DNA from: an uncultured Sulfitobacter sp.
GTDB lineage: Bacteria; Pseudomonadota; Alphaproteobacteria; Rhodobacterales; Rhodobacteraceae
Reading direction: 5' to 3'
NCBI RefSeq assembly: GCF_947497275.1
Contig: NZ_CANMFS010000004.1
Coordinates: 186,001 to 250,000 of the forward strand
Length of the DNA stretch: 64,000 nucleotides
In this document: in pieces, positions 56,343 through 64,000 of the stretch
Layout: each line of letters opens with the position of its first letter
Position numbering within the stretch: the stretch's first letter is position 1
The notes under the pieces: generated by a model
What the model was told of the DNA's origin: nothing
Seen by the model: the letters and a program-made list of their open reading frames with translations, nothing else
Databases searched by the model: none
Program-made: the position numbers and the translations under genes

Positions 56343-57185
56343 ATGTCGAGCATTCTTACAAACAATGGCGCAATGGTTGCGCTGCAAACTCTGAAATCAA
56401 TCAACTCCAATCTGACGGATACGCAAAATGCGATCTCCACAGGCAAAGAGGTCGCGACAGCGAAGGATAACGCTTCGGTCTGGGCGATCTCCAAAACGAT
56501 GGAATCCGATGTCTCCGGTCTCGACGCGGTCTCGGACAGTCTGTCCGTCGGTCAATCCGCGGTTGCTGTTGCAAGTGCAGGTGCCGAACTGATCGTTGAA
56601 ACGATCAAGGATATGCAACAGCTGGCGATTTCGGCTCAGTCGGAAGGCGCGAACTTTACCCAAATCGATGCGGAAATGGCCGCGAAGAAAGAGCAGCTTG
56701 ATTCGATCGTCGCAGGCTCGCAATTCAACGGCGTGAACTTGCTGGCGACAGACACCGATGGCAACGGCGCGACCGGCTTGGCAGTGGTCGGCTCCATCAA
56801 CCGCGTGGGTTCCGGCACTGCCACCGCTGTCCAAATCGACGTGGGCACGGCGGACCTCGAGGCTTCGGTTACGGATATCACTCTGACCGGCACAGCGGAC
56901 ACGGCCGACGCCGCAACGACCTACGGTGAGTTGACAACCATGCTGAACGCTGCGGTTGCCGGTGCTGCGAGTCTGGGTACTTCGGCCAAACGGCTCGAAG
57001 ACCAGTCCGAGTTCGTATCAAAGCTGTCCGACTCGCTGACATCCGGTATCGGCGCACTTGTCGATACGGACATGGAGGCCGCATCCGCGAAACTCCAGGC
57101 ACTCCAGACGCAGCAGCAGCTGGGTGTTCAGGCACTGTCGATCGCCAACCAGGCGCCACAGACGATCTTGTCTCTGTTCCGGTAA
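56343..57185 (+). CDS. fliC: Flagellin
   Basis: A 280-residue filament protein. The N-terminal helical domain begins MSSILTNNGAMVALQTLKSI and contains ISTGKEVATAKDNASVWAIS; the C-terminal helical domain ends TQQQLGVQALSIANQAPQTILSLFR. The variable middle is very short, giving the small flagellin common in roseobacters. ATG 56343 has AAGGAA upstream. A GC-rich hairpin follows, then flaF. Confidence 0.97.
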   Translation: MSSILTNNGAMVALQTLKSINSNLTDTQNAISTGKEVATAKDNASVWAISKTMESDVSGLDAVSDSLSVGQSAVAVASAGAELIVETIKDMQQLAISAQSEGANFTQIDAEMAAKKEQLDSIVAGSQFNGVNLLATDTDGNGATGLAVVGSINRVGSGTATAVQIDVGTADLEASVTDITLTGTADTADAATTYGELTTMLNAAVAGAASLGTSAKRLEDQSEFVSKLSDSLTSGIGALVDTDMEAASAKLQALQTQQQLGVQALSIANQAPQTILSLFR

Positions 57186-57207
57186 TCCGGCTGTCCAATC
57201 AAGAATT

Positions 57208-57229
57208 GGGGGCGCGTCCGCGCGCCCCC
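57208..57229 (+). other. Strong hairpin after flagellin gene
   Basis: GGGGGCGCG and CGCGCCCCC form a 9-bp stem with a 4-base loop, 22 bases after the flagellin stop. No T-run follows (GAAACAACC), so partial termination or protection of the abundant flagellin message is more likely than full termination. Confidence 0.65.
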
Positions 57230-57259
57230 TGAAACAACCAATAACGAGTAGGGACACCA

Positions 57260-57613
57260 GTGAACGCCTCAATACTTGCACAGCGTGGATACGCACCAAC
57301 GTCAGGTACCCTGAAATCAGGGCGCAAGATGGAGTACGACGTCATCGCGCGCATAACGTACAGGCTCAAATCCGCGCTCGAAGCGAAGGATTTCAACAGA
57401 ACAATTCAGGCAATGCACGAGAACCGGACGCTTTGGCGCAAACTCGGACAAAGTGTTGCCGATCCAGACAATCTGCTGCCCGATGAACTGCGCGCGCGTC
57501 TGATGTATCTGGCCAGGTTCACTGATGAACACACTCGCAAAGCACTCCGCCGCGAGGCGTCTGCGATGCCACTCGTCGAGGTAAACACAGCCATCCTACG
57601 TGGCCTGAAATAA
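57260..57613 (+). CDS. flaF: Flagellar biosynthesis regulator FlaF
   Basis: A 117-residue protein with GTG start at 57260. Family features are YDVIARITYRLKSALEA, NRTLWRKLGQSVADPDN and LPDELRARLMYLARFTDEHTRK. In Caulobacter FlaF supports flagellin secretion or translation opposite to FlbT, and the fliC-flaF-flbT order here fits that role. Confidence 0.9.
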   Translation: MNASILAQRGYAPTSGTLKSGRKMEYDVIARITYRLKSALEAKDFNRTIQAMHENRTLWRKLGQSVADPDNLLPDELRARLMYLARFTDEHTRKALRREASAMPLVEVNTAILRGLK

Positions 57614-57628
57614 GAAGGAATGCCTGAA

Positions 57629-58033
57629 ATGAGTGGACTTGTTCTGAAACTCGGGCCCAAGGAACGGGTCTTGATCAATGGGGCGGTCATCGAAAACGGG
57701 GATCGCCGAAGCCGGCTATCCATCATGACGCCCGATGCCAATATCCTGCGATTGCGCGATGCAATCCATCCCGAAGACGCCAACACGCCGGTACGGCGCG
57801 CGTTATTTGCCGTTCAAATGGTTCTTTCAGGGGACCGCGACGCGGAATCAGCACATATGCCGTTGTTACGGCAGGTCGAGGAGCTGAGCCAGGTCTTCAC
57901 GGATCCGGATAGCCGCACGATGCTGGCAGAGGCTAGCCAGGCTGTGATCGAACGGCAGCATTACCGTACGCTGAAAGCACTGCGCAACCTTCTGCCCCGG
58001 GAGGAACGGTTGATGGCCGTGCGGCCAAGCTGA
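57629..58033 (+). CDS. flbT: Flagellar biosynthesis repressor FlbT
   Basis: About 134 residues. FlbT binds the 5' region of flagellin mRNA in Caulobacter and limits its translation. Motifs are LVLKLGPKERVLINGAVIENGDRRSRL and a helical second half. ATG 57629 is favoured because AAGAAGGA lies about 9 bases before it; the in-frame ATG at 57620 touches that site. Its stop shares one base with the next start. Confidence 0.9.
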   Translation: MSGLVLKLGPKERVLINGAVIENGDRRSRLSIMTPDANILRLRDAIHPEDANTPVRRALFAVQMVLSGDRDAESAHMPLLRQVEELSQVFTDPDSRTMLAEASQAVIERQHYRTLKALRNLLPREERLMAVRPS

Positions 58034-58821
58034 TGTTTCAGCCGGTCGTTCCTTTCGGCGGTTTGGGTGGCTGGCGGTTTCTACAGGAAACCTATGACAG
58101 CCAGTTCAAAGTTTTTACCGAAAGTGCCCAACTGCAGCGTGACACGGATTATTTCCGAGAGAACATCGGTGATATCGAGACGCCCGAGCAGTTCGTAGCG
58201 GATCGCCGCCTGTTAACGGTGGCGCTGGGCGCTTTCGGTTTGGAATCGGACATCAACAACCGCTATTTCATTCGGAAAATTCTTGAAGAAGGCACAACCA
58301 ATGAAGATGCGCTGGCAAACCGGTTCACTGACAAGCGGTACGCGGAACTGTCTGACGCGTTTGGTTTTGGCCCTGATGAATACCTAAAGGTTGGCGACCG
58401 GACGTTCGTAGAAGCGATCATTGACCGTTTTGAGTCGATTTCTTTCGAGGTCGCAACCGGACAGCAAAACGAAAGTATGCGTTTTGCTCTTTACGCCGAG
58501 CGGGCCTTGGGGCCGCTCGCTGCGGAAGACAACTCCAACAATGCAAAGTGGTATACCATCATGGGCGAGCCACCATTGCGCAAACTTTTCGAGACGGCTT
58601 TGAACCTGCCGTCGGCCTTTGGCCAGATCGACATCGACCAGCAATTGACTGTGTTCAAGAAACGGGCGAAGCAAGTGTTCGGCAGCGAAGACGTCAATCA
58701 GTTTTCCGACCCTCAAAAGGTTCAGGATCTGATTACAAAGTACATCGTGCGCGAGCAGATTAATTCATTCAGTATGAACTACTCTTCCAATGCAATTGCG
58801 CTAACTCTTTTGCGCGGTTAG
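58033..58821 (+). CDS. DUF1217 flagellar-cluster protein
   Basis: A 262-residue protein of the DUF1217 family, found in alphaproteobacterial flagellar loci. It has the family's helical repeats: FLQETYDSQFKVFTESAQLQRDTDYF, TPEQFVADRRLLTVALGAFGLE and the C-terminal SDPQKVQDLITKYIVREQI. No signal peptide or membrane helix. Its biochemical role is unknown to me. It overlaps the convergent fliI stop by 4 bases. Confidence 0.88.
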   Translation: MFQPVVPFGGLGGWRFLQETYDSQFKVFTESAQLQRDTDYFRENIGDIETPEQFVADRRLLTVALGAFGLESDINNRYFIRKILEEGTTNEDALANRFTDKRYAELSDAFGFGPDEYLKVGDRTFVEAIIDRFESISFEVATGQQNESMRFALYAERALGPLAAEDNSNNAKWYTIMGEPPLRKLFETALNLPSAFGQIDIDQQLTVFKKRAKQVFGSEDVNQFSDPQKVQDLITKYIVREQINSFSMNYSSNAIALTLLRG

Positions 58822-60155
58822 GGCACGCCGAGCCCGGCGCGCCGCAGGATCAGCTCAAGCTGACTGAAGCTGCGCTGCGGATCATCCGGCTCAACTTTCG
58901 CCAAAAACGCCTCAATCTCCGGAAAGAGCTGGATCGCCCTGTCGATGTCCGGATCGCTGCCGTGAGCGTATAACCCTGCGCGGATCATCATTGCATTCGT
59001 ATCGTAAAGACCAAGCATCTTGCGGGTTTGCGCCAATAGGGCATTCTCACGCGTGCTTGCCGCTGCGGGCAGACTGCGCGAGACGGACCGCAGGACGTCC
59101 ACCGCCGGAAAGCGCCCCCGCTCGGCGATGCTCCGGTCCAGTACGATATGCCCGTCAAGCACGCCGCGAAGAATGTCGGCAATCGGCTCGTCCATATCAG
59201 ACCCGGCGACGAGGACACTGAACAGCGCAGTGATGTCACCTTGCGGGCCGCTGCCCGGCCCCGCGCGTTCGCACAGGGCTGTGATCATATGTGCGGTCGA
59301 AGGAGGAAACCCTCGTAATACCGGGGCTTCGCCCGCCGCAACTGCGACTTCGCGGTGTGCCTCGGCAAAACGTGTGATTGAATCCGCAAGAAACAGAACG
59401 GATTTTCCAGCATCTCGAAAGTGCTCGGCGACAGCCATGGCTGTCCACGCACATCGACGGCGCAGCAGCGGGGATTGGTCAGACGTCGCCGCAACCACGA
59501 CAGTGCGCGCCAGACCTTCATTGCCAAGCACATCCTCGACGAAATGTCGCAGCTCTCGCCCGCGCTCGCCCACCATTGCGATGACAACAACATCGGCTGT
59601 GACATAGCGTGATAATTGACCAAGCATCGTCGACTTCCCGACGCCCGATCCCGCGAACAGACCGACACGTTGCCCCTGTACCAAAGGCAGCATCGTGTTG
59701 GTTACGGCAAGGCCCGTGCCGAGCCGTGTCCCAAAACTGCGCCGTTCGGCGGCTTTGGGTGGGGATGTTTGCAAGGGGCGCGCAATGGCACCGCGCAGGA
59801 GCGGTTTGCCGTCTATCGGTGCGCCCGACGGATCGATCATCCGTCCAAGCCAGGCGTCAGTAGGCGCGATCTCTGCCGGAGACAGATGCACCGCGCGATC
59901 GTTCAGCGCGATGCCGTCAGGCGGCTCTTCGCACAGCATCACAAGGGTATCACCGGTGATCTGCACAACCTCGCCCCGCAGGGTGGCTCCGCGCTTGCGG
60001 TACACCTTGAGTTCCGAACCGATAGATGCGGCATCGGCCAGACCGCTGATGTGCAGCACGCCGGCATCTGCGCGGATCACACGTCCGACCGGGCGCACCG
60101 GCTGTTGCGCTGCGATATGGGCGCGCAGACCGGCGAAGGGGGAAACATCTGTCAT
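58818..60155 (-). CDS. fliI: Flagellum-specific ATP synthase FliI
   Basis: A 445-residue F1-like ATPase that drives the flagellar type III export apparatus. Walker A GLFAGSGVGKSTMLGQLSRY, then VIAMVGERGRELRHF, Walker B SVLFLADSITRFAEAHREVA and the catalytic segment GFPPSTAHMI. ATG 60155 gives MTDVSPFAGL and is preferred to a frame open to 60197, which would run into the divergent promoter of flgB. Confidence 0.95.
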   Translation of the reverse strand: MTDVSPFAGLRAHIAAQQPVRPVGRVIRADAGVLHISGLADAASIGSELKVYRKRGATLRGEVVQITGDTLVMLCEEPPDGIALNDRAVHLSPAEIAPTDAWLGRMIDPSGAPIDGKPLLRGAIARPLQTSPPKAAERRSFGTRLGTGLAVTNTMLPLVQGQRVGLFAGSGVGKSTMLGQLSRYVTADVVVIAMVGERGRELRHFVEDVLGNEGLARTVVVAATSDQSPLLRRRCAWTAMAVAEHFRDAGKSVLFLADSITRFAEAHREVAVAAGEAPVLRGFPPSTAHMITALCERAGPGSGPQGDITALFSVLVAGSDMDEPIADILRGVLDGHIVLDRSIAERGRFPAVDVLRSVSRSLPAAASTRENALLAQTRKMLGLYDTNAMMIRAGLYAHGSDPDIDRAIQLFPEIEAFLAKVEPDDPQRSFSQLELILRRAGLGVP

Positions 60156-60199
60156 GGTCGTCCTTTTGTTGCTGCTCACTGTTTCTAAAGGAATCACCC

Positions 60200-60214
60200 T
60201 TAAGCCTTCATTGA
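60200..60214. promoter_or_regulatory. CtrA-like site between fliI and flgB, TTAA-N7-TTGA
   Basis: TTAA (60200-60203), seven bases, TTGA (60211-60214): one mismatch to the CtrA consensus, 23 bases before the flgB ATG and 45 before the fliI ATG. The two divergent operons could share it. Confidence 0.4.
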
Positions 60215-60236
60215 AATCGCAGCAGGGAGAATCCCG

Positions 60237-60620
60237 ATGTTCGAAAATCTAGATGTCTTCAGGATGTCATCCGCCATGGCCCGCCACGCGGGACAACGCC
60301 AGGCGCTTATCTCGCAAAATGTGGCCAATGCGGACACGCCCGGATTCAAGGGCAGCGAGATGCCCCCATTCGCATCTCTTTATGCAAGCGCCGACACCGC
60401 AGGCGTGCAGCGTGCGACACGCGCGCAGCACCTGAACGGCGCGATTCAGGGGACAGGGATGGCGTCCCGGGAGATGCGCGGCGGCGACAGCCCCAATGGT
60501 AATGGCATCTCCCTTGAAACCGAGCTTCTCAAATCGGCAGAGGTCAAAAGCCACCATGACCGCGCCCTTACGATCTATAAATCCGCGCTCGACGTGCTGC
60601 GCGCGACAATCGGCAAATAG
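60237..60620 (+). CDS. flgB: Flagellar basal-body rod protein FlgB
   Basis: A 127-residue proximal rod subunit. The rod-protein signature RQALISQNVANADTPGFKG is near the N-terminus, and the C-terminal helix AEVKSHHDRALTIYKSALDVLRATIG pairs with it. AGGGAGA precedes ATG 60237. First gene of the basal-body operon. Confidence 0.95.
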   Translation: MFENLDVFRMSSAMARHAGQRQALISQNVANADTPGFKGSEMPPFASLYASADTAGVQRATRAQHLNGAIQGTGMASREMRGGDSPNGNGISLETELLKSAEVKSHHDRALTIYKSALDVLRATIGK

Positions 60621-60629
60621 GATAACAAC

Positions 60630-61022
60630 ATGAGTGATTTTTCCAGCGCACGGTCTGTCTCGTCAAGCGGTATGTCAGCGCAGGCGCAACGCCTCAGACA
60701 TCTGTCAGAGAATATCTCGAACGCGGATACCCCCGGTTACCGCCGCAAGACGGTGTCGTTTGAAACCGCTTTCGGTGCGGCCGATGCTGTTGCGAACGTG
60801 AACGTCAGCCACGTGCGTCTCGATCAGACCGAGCTGGAGGCGATCTTTGATCCATCGCACCCGCTCGCGGACGAAACCGGCCATTACGAGGGGTCCAACG
60901 TAAACCTGATGCTCGAACTGGCAGACGCCCGCGAGGCGCAGCGTTCGTACGAGGCGAACCTCAAGATGTTCGATCAGGCGCGCAAGATGTCGAGCAGCCT
61001 GATGCAGTTGCTGCGCCGCTAA
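60630..61022 (+). CDS. flgC: Flagellar basal-body rod protein FlgC
   Basis: A 130-residue proximal rod subunit with AQRLRHLSENISNADTPGYRRK at the N-terminus and NLMLELADAREAQRSYEANLKMFD near the C-terminus, both family signatures. Nine bases after flgB. Confidence 0.95.
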   Translation: MSDFSSARSVSSSGMSAQAQRLRHLSENISNADTPGYRRKTVSFETAFGAADAVANVNVSHVRLDQTELEAIFDPSHPLADETGHYEGSNVNLMLELADAREAQRSYEANLKMFDQARKMSSSLMQLLRR

Positions 61023-61050
61023 ACCAAATGAATCAAAAAGGAGTTCCAGA

Positions 61051-61341
61051 ATGGAATTGAATTCACTTTCCGCGATCCAGAATTACACCTCTGCCAAACC
61101 GGCAACCACCCCGGCAGAGGGCACCGACGGCGCGGGCGCTTTGCTCAGAGGCGCTGCGATGGATTTCGCGGCGACGCTTGCGCATTCCGAGCAAACCGCA
61201 CAGGCGACGATGATGGGCAAGGCCGACCCGCACGCGTTGGTCGAAGCGTTGGCGCAGACCGAGCTGGCCGTCGAGACGGCGGTGAGCGTGCGTAACCGTG
61301 TGGTCGAGGCTTATCAGGAAATTCTGCGGATGCCAGTCTGA
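61051..61341 (+). CDS. fliE: Flagellar hook-basal body complex protein FliE
   Basis: A 96-residue MS ring-rod adaptor. The C-terminal half ALVEALAQTELAVETAVSVRN and RVVEAYQEILRMPV is the FliE signature. AAGGAG lies 8 bases before ATG 61051. Its stop shares one base with the fliQ start. Confidence 0.93.
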   Translation: MELNSLSAIQNYTSAKPATTPAEGTDGAGALLRGAAMDFAATLAHSEQTAQATMMGKADPHALVEALAQTELAVETAVSVRNRVVEAYQEILRMPV

Positions 61342-61610
61342 TGACCGACGAGGTGTTGTTTTTCGACACGTTGCGGCAGGGTCTCTGGATCGCGTTCGTC
61401 ATTTCGCTTCCGATCCTCGTTGTCGCACTTGTGACGGGCGTGGCGATCGGACTGATCCAGGCGCTGACCTCCGTGCAGGAAATGACCCTTACTTTCGTGC
61501 CCAAACTGGGCGCCATCGTCATCGTGTTCTGGATATCGATGGGGTTCATGACCAATACGCTCGTCGCGTTCTTCCAGGACCGGATCATACTGCTCATCAT
61601 CGGAGGTTAA
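61341..61610 (+). CDS. fliQ: Flagellar export apparatus protein FliQ
   Basis: An 89-residue membrane component of the type III export gate with two helices: GLWIAFVISLPILVVALVTGVAIG and GAIVIVFWISMGFMTNTLVAFF. IQALTSVQEMTLTFVPK between them is the family signature. Linked to fliE by a one-base overlap. Confidence 0.95.
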   Translation: MTDEVLFFDTLRQGLWIAFVISLPILVVALVTGVAIGLIQALTSVQEMTLTFVPKLGAIVIVFWISMGFMTNTLVAFFQDRIILLIIGG

Positions 61611-61612
61611 CC

Positions 61613-62329
61613 ATGGACAGCACCGGATACATCACATTGTCGCGTCAATCCGGCCTGCAGCGTGAAATGCAGGTTGTCGCAAACAACATCGCAAATATGG
61701 CGACCACAGGATTTCGAGCAGAGGGTGTCGTTTTCTCGGAATACGTCAAATCCGTCGACCAGGGTCCGTCCCTTTCCATGGGACAAGGCAATATCGGCAA
61801 GACGTCCCTTGAACAGGGCGGTCTGACCCAAACAAGGGGCACGTTTGACTTCGCAATCGAAGGTGACGGGTACTTTGTCGTGCAGACCCCTCTTGGGGAT
61901 CGGCTGACCCGGGCCGGTGCTTTCACACCAAGCGCGGAAGGGCAACTTGTTACACCGGACGGCTACCCGGTACTGGACGCGGGCCGCGCGCCTGTCTTTG
62001 TGCCGACCGGCGGCGAAGCGATCGCCGTTTCCGCAGACGGCACGGTCAGCGCGGACGGTGCGCCCATTGGCCAGATGGCGGTGGTCAAACCAATCGCTCC
62101 GCTTGAAATGATCCGTGAAGACGGCGTGATGTTTCGTGCGGACGCGGGCGACGAACCTGCCGAAAGCGCCCGTGTGCTTCAGGGCTTTGTCGAAAGCTCG
62201 AACGTAAATCCGCTGTTGGAAATGGCGCGGATGATCGATGTGCAGCGCGCCTATGAAATGGGGCAGAGCTTTTTGCAAAGCGAGGACGAGCGTATCCGCG
62301 CGGCTGTCAAAACCCTTACTGAAACATGA
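61613..62329 (+). CDS. flgF: Flagellar basal-body rod protein FlgF
   Basis: A 238-residue proximal rod protein. The start YITLSRQSGLQREMQVVANN and IANMATTGFRAEGVVF is the FlgF form of the rod signature; FAIEGDGYFVVQTPLGDRLT and RMIDVQRAYEMGQSFLQSED follow. ATG 61613 lies two bases after the fliQ stop, with GGAGG just upstream. Longer frames upstream are shadows of fliQ. Confidence 0.94.
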   Translation: MDSTGYITLSRQSGLQREMQVVANNIANMATTGFRAEGVVFSEYVKSVDQGPSLSMGQGNIGKTSLEQGGLTQTRGTFDFAIEGDGYFVVQTPLGDRLTRAGAFTPSAEGQLVTPDGYPVLDAGRAPVFVPTGGEAIAVSADGTVSADGAPIGQMAVVKPIAPLEMIREDGVMFRADAGDEPAESARVLQGFVESSNVNPLLEMARMIDVQRAYEMGQSFLQSEDERIRAAVKTLTET

Positions 62330-62351
62330 ACGAACCAAAAGGAGGCCACAC

Positions 62352-63137
62352 ATGCGCGCCCTGAAAATCGCCGCGACCGGAATGAGCGCCCAGCAAATGC
62401 GGGTAGAGACGATTTCCAACAACCTCGCGAACATGAGCACGACAGGCTATAACGCCCGCCGCGCTGAATTCGCGGATTTGCACTACCAACAGATGGCGCG
62501 GGCCGGGTCGGTAAACGCCTCTGACGGGACGGTGCTACCGACCGGTGTTCAATTGGGTCTCGGCGTGCGTCCCGCCGCGGTCAGTCTGCACATGCAGCAA
62601 GGCTCGCTGTCGGCGACGCAAGGGGATCTTGACGTGGCCATCGACGGGCTTGGATACCTTGAAGTGACCTTGCCCAGTGGGCAGACCGGTTACACCCGCG
62701 ATGGTGGATTGAAACGCACCGGTGAAGGGCTGATCGTGACGTCCGATGGCTTTCCAGTCGCGCCGGAAGTCGTGATCCCCGATGACGCGCGCTCCATCTC
62801 GATCAACGCCGATGGAGAGGTCTATGCCTACTTCGACGAAGCCGCTGCGGGCCAGCTCTTGGGGCAGTTCACTTTGACGGGTTTCACGAATTCGAAAGGG
62901 CTGGAGGCCATCGGGAGCAACTTGTTCGTCGAAACCGAAGCCTCCGGGCCCGCCCTCGTTTCTACCCCGGGGCAGGACGGCTTGGGCACCCTGCGCCAAG
63001 GTTATCTTGAAGACAGCTCCGTGGATGCGGTGCGCGAAATCACCGAACTGATCGAAGCGCAGCGCGGATATGAAATGAATGCCAAGGTCATCTCTGCCGT
63101 AGATCAGATGATGGGCGCAACGACGCAGGTGCGCTGA
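62352..63137 (+). CDS. flgG: Flagellar basal-body rod protein FlgG (distal rod)
   Basis: A 261-residue distal rod protein: MRALKIAATGMSAQQMRVET and ISNNLANMSTTGYNARRAEF at the start, LGVRPAAVSLHMQQGSL, FGxG-like IDGLGYLEVTLPSGQTGYTR, and EITELIEAQRGYEMNAKVIS at the end. GGAGG lies 7 bases before ATG 62352. Stop shares a base with flgA. Confidence 0.95.
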   Translation: MRALKIAATGMSAQQMRVETISNNLANMSTTGYNARRAEFADLHYQQMARAGSVNASDGTVLPTGVQLGLGVRPAAVSLHMQQGSLSATQGDLDVAIDGLGYLEVTLPSGQTGYTRDGGLKRTGEGLIVTSDGFPVAPEVVIPDDARSISINADGEVYAYFDEAAAGQLLGQFTLTGFTNSKGLEAIGSNLFVETEASGPALVSTPGQDGLGTLRQGYLEDSSVDAVREITELIEAQRGYEMNAKVISAVDQMMGATTQVR

Positions 63138-63556
63138 TGAGAATTGTAGCCATAGTGACCGCGTCCCTGCTGGCTTGTCCGGTTCTCGCCGAAACCGTCG
63201 TGTCCGCGCGGACGATCCGGCCCAACCAGCTGATCACCGAAATGGATGTCACCTTTGCGAACGCGGATCTGTCGAACGGTTACGCGCGTCTGTCGGACGT
63301 CATAGGGCAAGAGGCGCGCGTAGCGCTTTATGCGGGACGGCCCATCCTTTTGGGCGACATCGGCCCCCCTGCGGTGGTCGACCGAAACCAGCTTGTTTTG
63401 CTGCGCTACCACGCGAACGGGATCACCATCAGCACCGAAGGGCGGGCGTTGGAACGCGGCGCGATCGGAGATCGGATCCGAATTATGAACCTGGGATCAC
63501 GGGCCACGCTGTTTGGCCGGATACTTACAGACGGCACAATCGACGTAGGAAACTGA
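63137..63556 (+). CDS. flgA: Flagellar basal body P-ring formation protein FlgA
   Basis: A 139-residue periplasmic chaperone for P-ring assembly. Signal peptide MRIVAIVTASLLACPVLAE, then an SAF-like domain (TVVSARTIRPNQLITEMDV, GQEARVALYAGRPILLGDIG) and the ending SRATLFGRILTDGTIDVGN. Shorter than enterobacterial FlgA because the N-terminal domain is missing, as is common in alphaproteobacteria. Confidence 0.92.
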   Translation: MRIVAIVTASLLACPVLAETVVSARTIRPNQLITEMDVTFANADLSNGYARLSDVIGQEARVALYAGRPILLGDIGPPAVVDRNQLVLLRYHANGITISTEGRALERGAIGDRIRIMNLGSRATLFGRILTDGTIDVGN

Positions 63557-63559
63557 ATT

Positions 63560-64000
63560 ATGAACATCGCTTTGAAATGCGCGTCTTTTGCGGTCCTTGG
63601 ACTGACGTTCGCCTGCGCACGGGCCGATCACATCGGTAATCCGCCAAGTTTTACGCCAACGCAGAACGCGCCCGAAGTACGCGCGATGGTTGATCCAGGC
63701 CTGCCGATAAGCATCATCGAGGAACGCGTCTCGGACGGTGCCTCGCTTTGGTCTCCTGCGCGCGCGTCCCTGTTGGGTGATCGGCGGGCAATGGTGCGGG
63801 GCGACATCATGACAGTTGTGATCGAAATCGACGAGAAGGCCGAGATTTCGAACTCCTCCGACCGCAGCCGGTCCGGATCTGAAACGCTGGGTATTGCCGG
63901 TCTTGCCGGCCTACCGCAGCGGTTGGATCAGCGCCTGCCCGAAGGGGCGTCTGCGGCCGAGCTTGTCGGTATAGATTCGCAAAGTAATTCGTCCGGTGAT
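63560..64000 (+). CDS. flgH: Flagellar L-ring protein FlgH, cut by window end
   Basis: ATG 63560 opens a frame that runs off the end (147 codons seen). The N-terminus is a signal sequence with a Cys in LGLTFACARA, an imperfect lipobox. The FlgH signatures SLWSPARASLLGDRRAMVRGD and IMTVVIEIDEKAEISNSSDR are present. It forms the outer-membrane ring around the rod. The gene follows flgA by 3 bases. Confidence 0.93.
   Translation, partial: MNIALKCASFAVLGLTFACARADHIGNPPSFTPTQNAPEVRAMVDPGLPISIIEERVSDGASLWSPARASLLGDRRAMVRGDIMTVVIEIDEKAEISNSSDRSRSGSETLGIAGLAGLPQRLDQRLPEGASAAELVGIDSQSNSSGD

Overview
The window looks like chromosomal DNA of a Roseobacter-group alphaproteobacterium (Rhodobacterales, Sulfitobacter/Roseobacter-like). 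The evidence is the dnaA-dnaN-recF-gyrB block next to rpsT, an enoyl-CoA hydratase, mutM and ubiE-ubiB; flagellar genes of alphaproteobacterial type (flaF, flbT, a DUF1217 protein, fliE and fliQ between flgC and flgF); Hint-domain secreted proteins; and high GC. Genus-level placement is inference from gene content. No rRNA, tRNA or CRISPR was seen.

Layout. 1-2860: end of an MFS transporter, murein endopeptidase MepA, a phytase-like esterase and a queuosine-precursor transporter. 2861-5058: a scarred region with a possible structured RNA/small ORF carrying an exceptionally long Shine-Dalgarno match, a fragment of a SpoIIAA/STAS-like gene, a decayed IS3-family element and a lone DnaA box. 5059-14005 (minus strand): gyrB, recF, dnaN, dnaA, rpsT, enoyl-CoA hydratase, mutM. 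14097-16373: ubiE-ubiB for ubiquinone. 16456-24478: thiolase, an APP1-type phosphatase, a metallophosphoesterase, the serine pathway (serA-serC, with serB divergent) and an asparaginase. 24670-28521: IalB-like protein and rlmN, then about 1.8 kb of decayed genes (MscS channel pseudogene, IS21-family remnant) and a small hypothetical gene. 28514-31433: LOG-family protein, dapD and three small proteins. 31444-34121: a two-gene unit of Hint-domain proteins. 34389-40275: dapE, an acetyltransferase, a DUF2064 protein, rnr and a lytic transglycosylase.

40272-52816 is devoted to polyamine-type uptake and catabolism. Two complete ABC transporters flank a class III aminotransferase. The minus-strand set has strikingly enlarged permeases. 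The plus-strand set (potFGHI-like) ends in an amine oxidase-like flavoprotein. The aminotransferase and the potF-like gene are divergent, and each has one copy of an identical 13-bp motif, in mirror orientation, 38-48 bases before its start codon; this suggests shared regulation.

52813-64000 is a flagellar cluster: flgD and fliK on the minus strand, flgJ-like, flgN-like, fliC, flaF, flbT and DUF1217 on the plus strand, fliI on the minus strand, then flgB-flgC-fliE-fliQ-flgF-flgG-flgA-flgH (cut by the window end). Three of its control regions carry TTAx-N7-TTxx motifs resembling CtrA sites.

Most of the window is ordinary core genome. The parts that deserve a second look are the 2911-3174 element, the Hint pair in which the second protein has lost canonical active-site residues, the enlarged permeases, and the mirrored operator of the polyamine locus.
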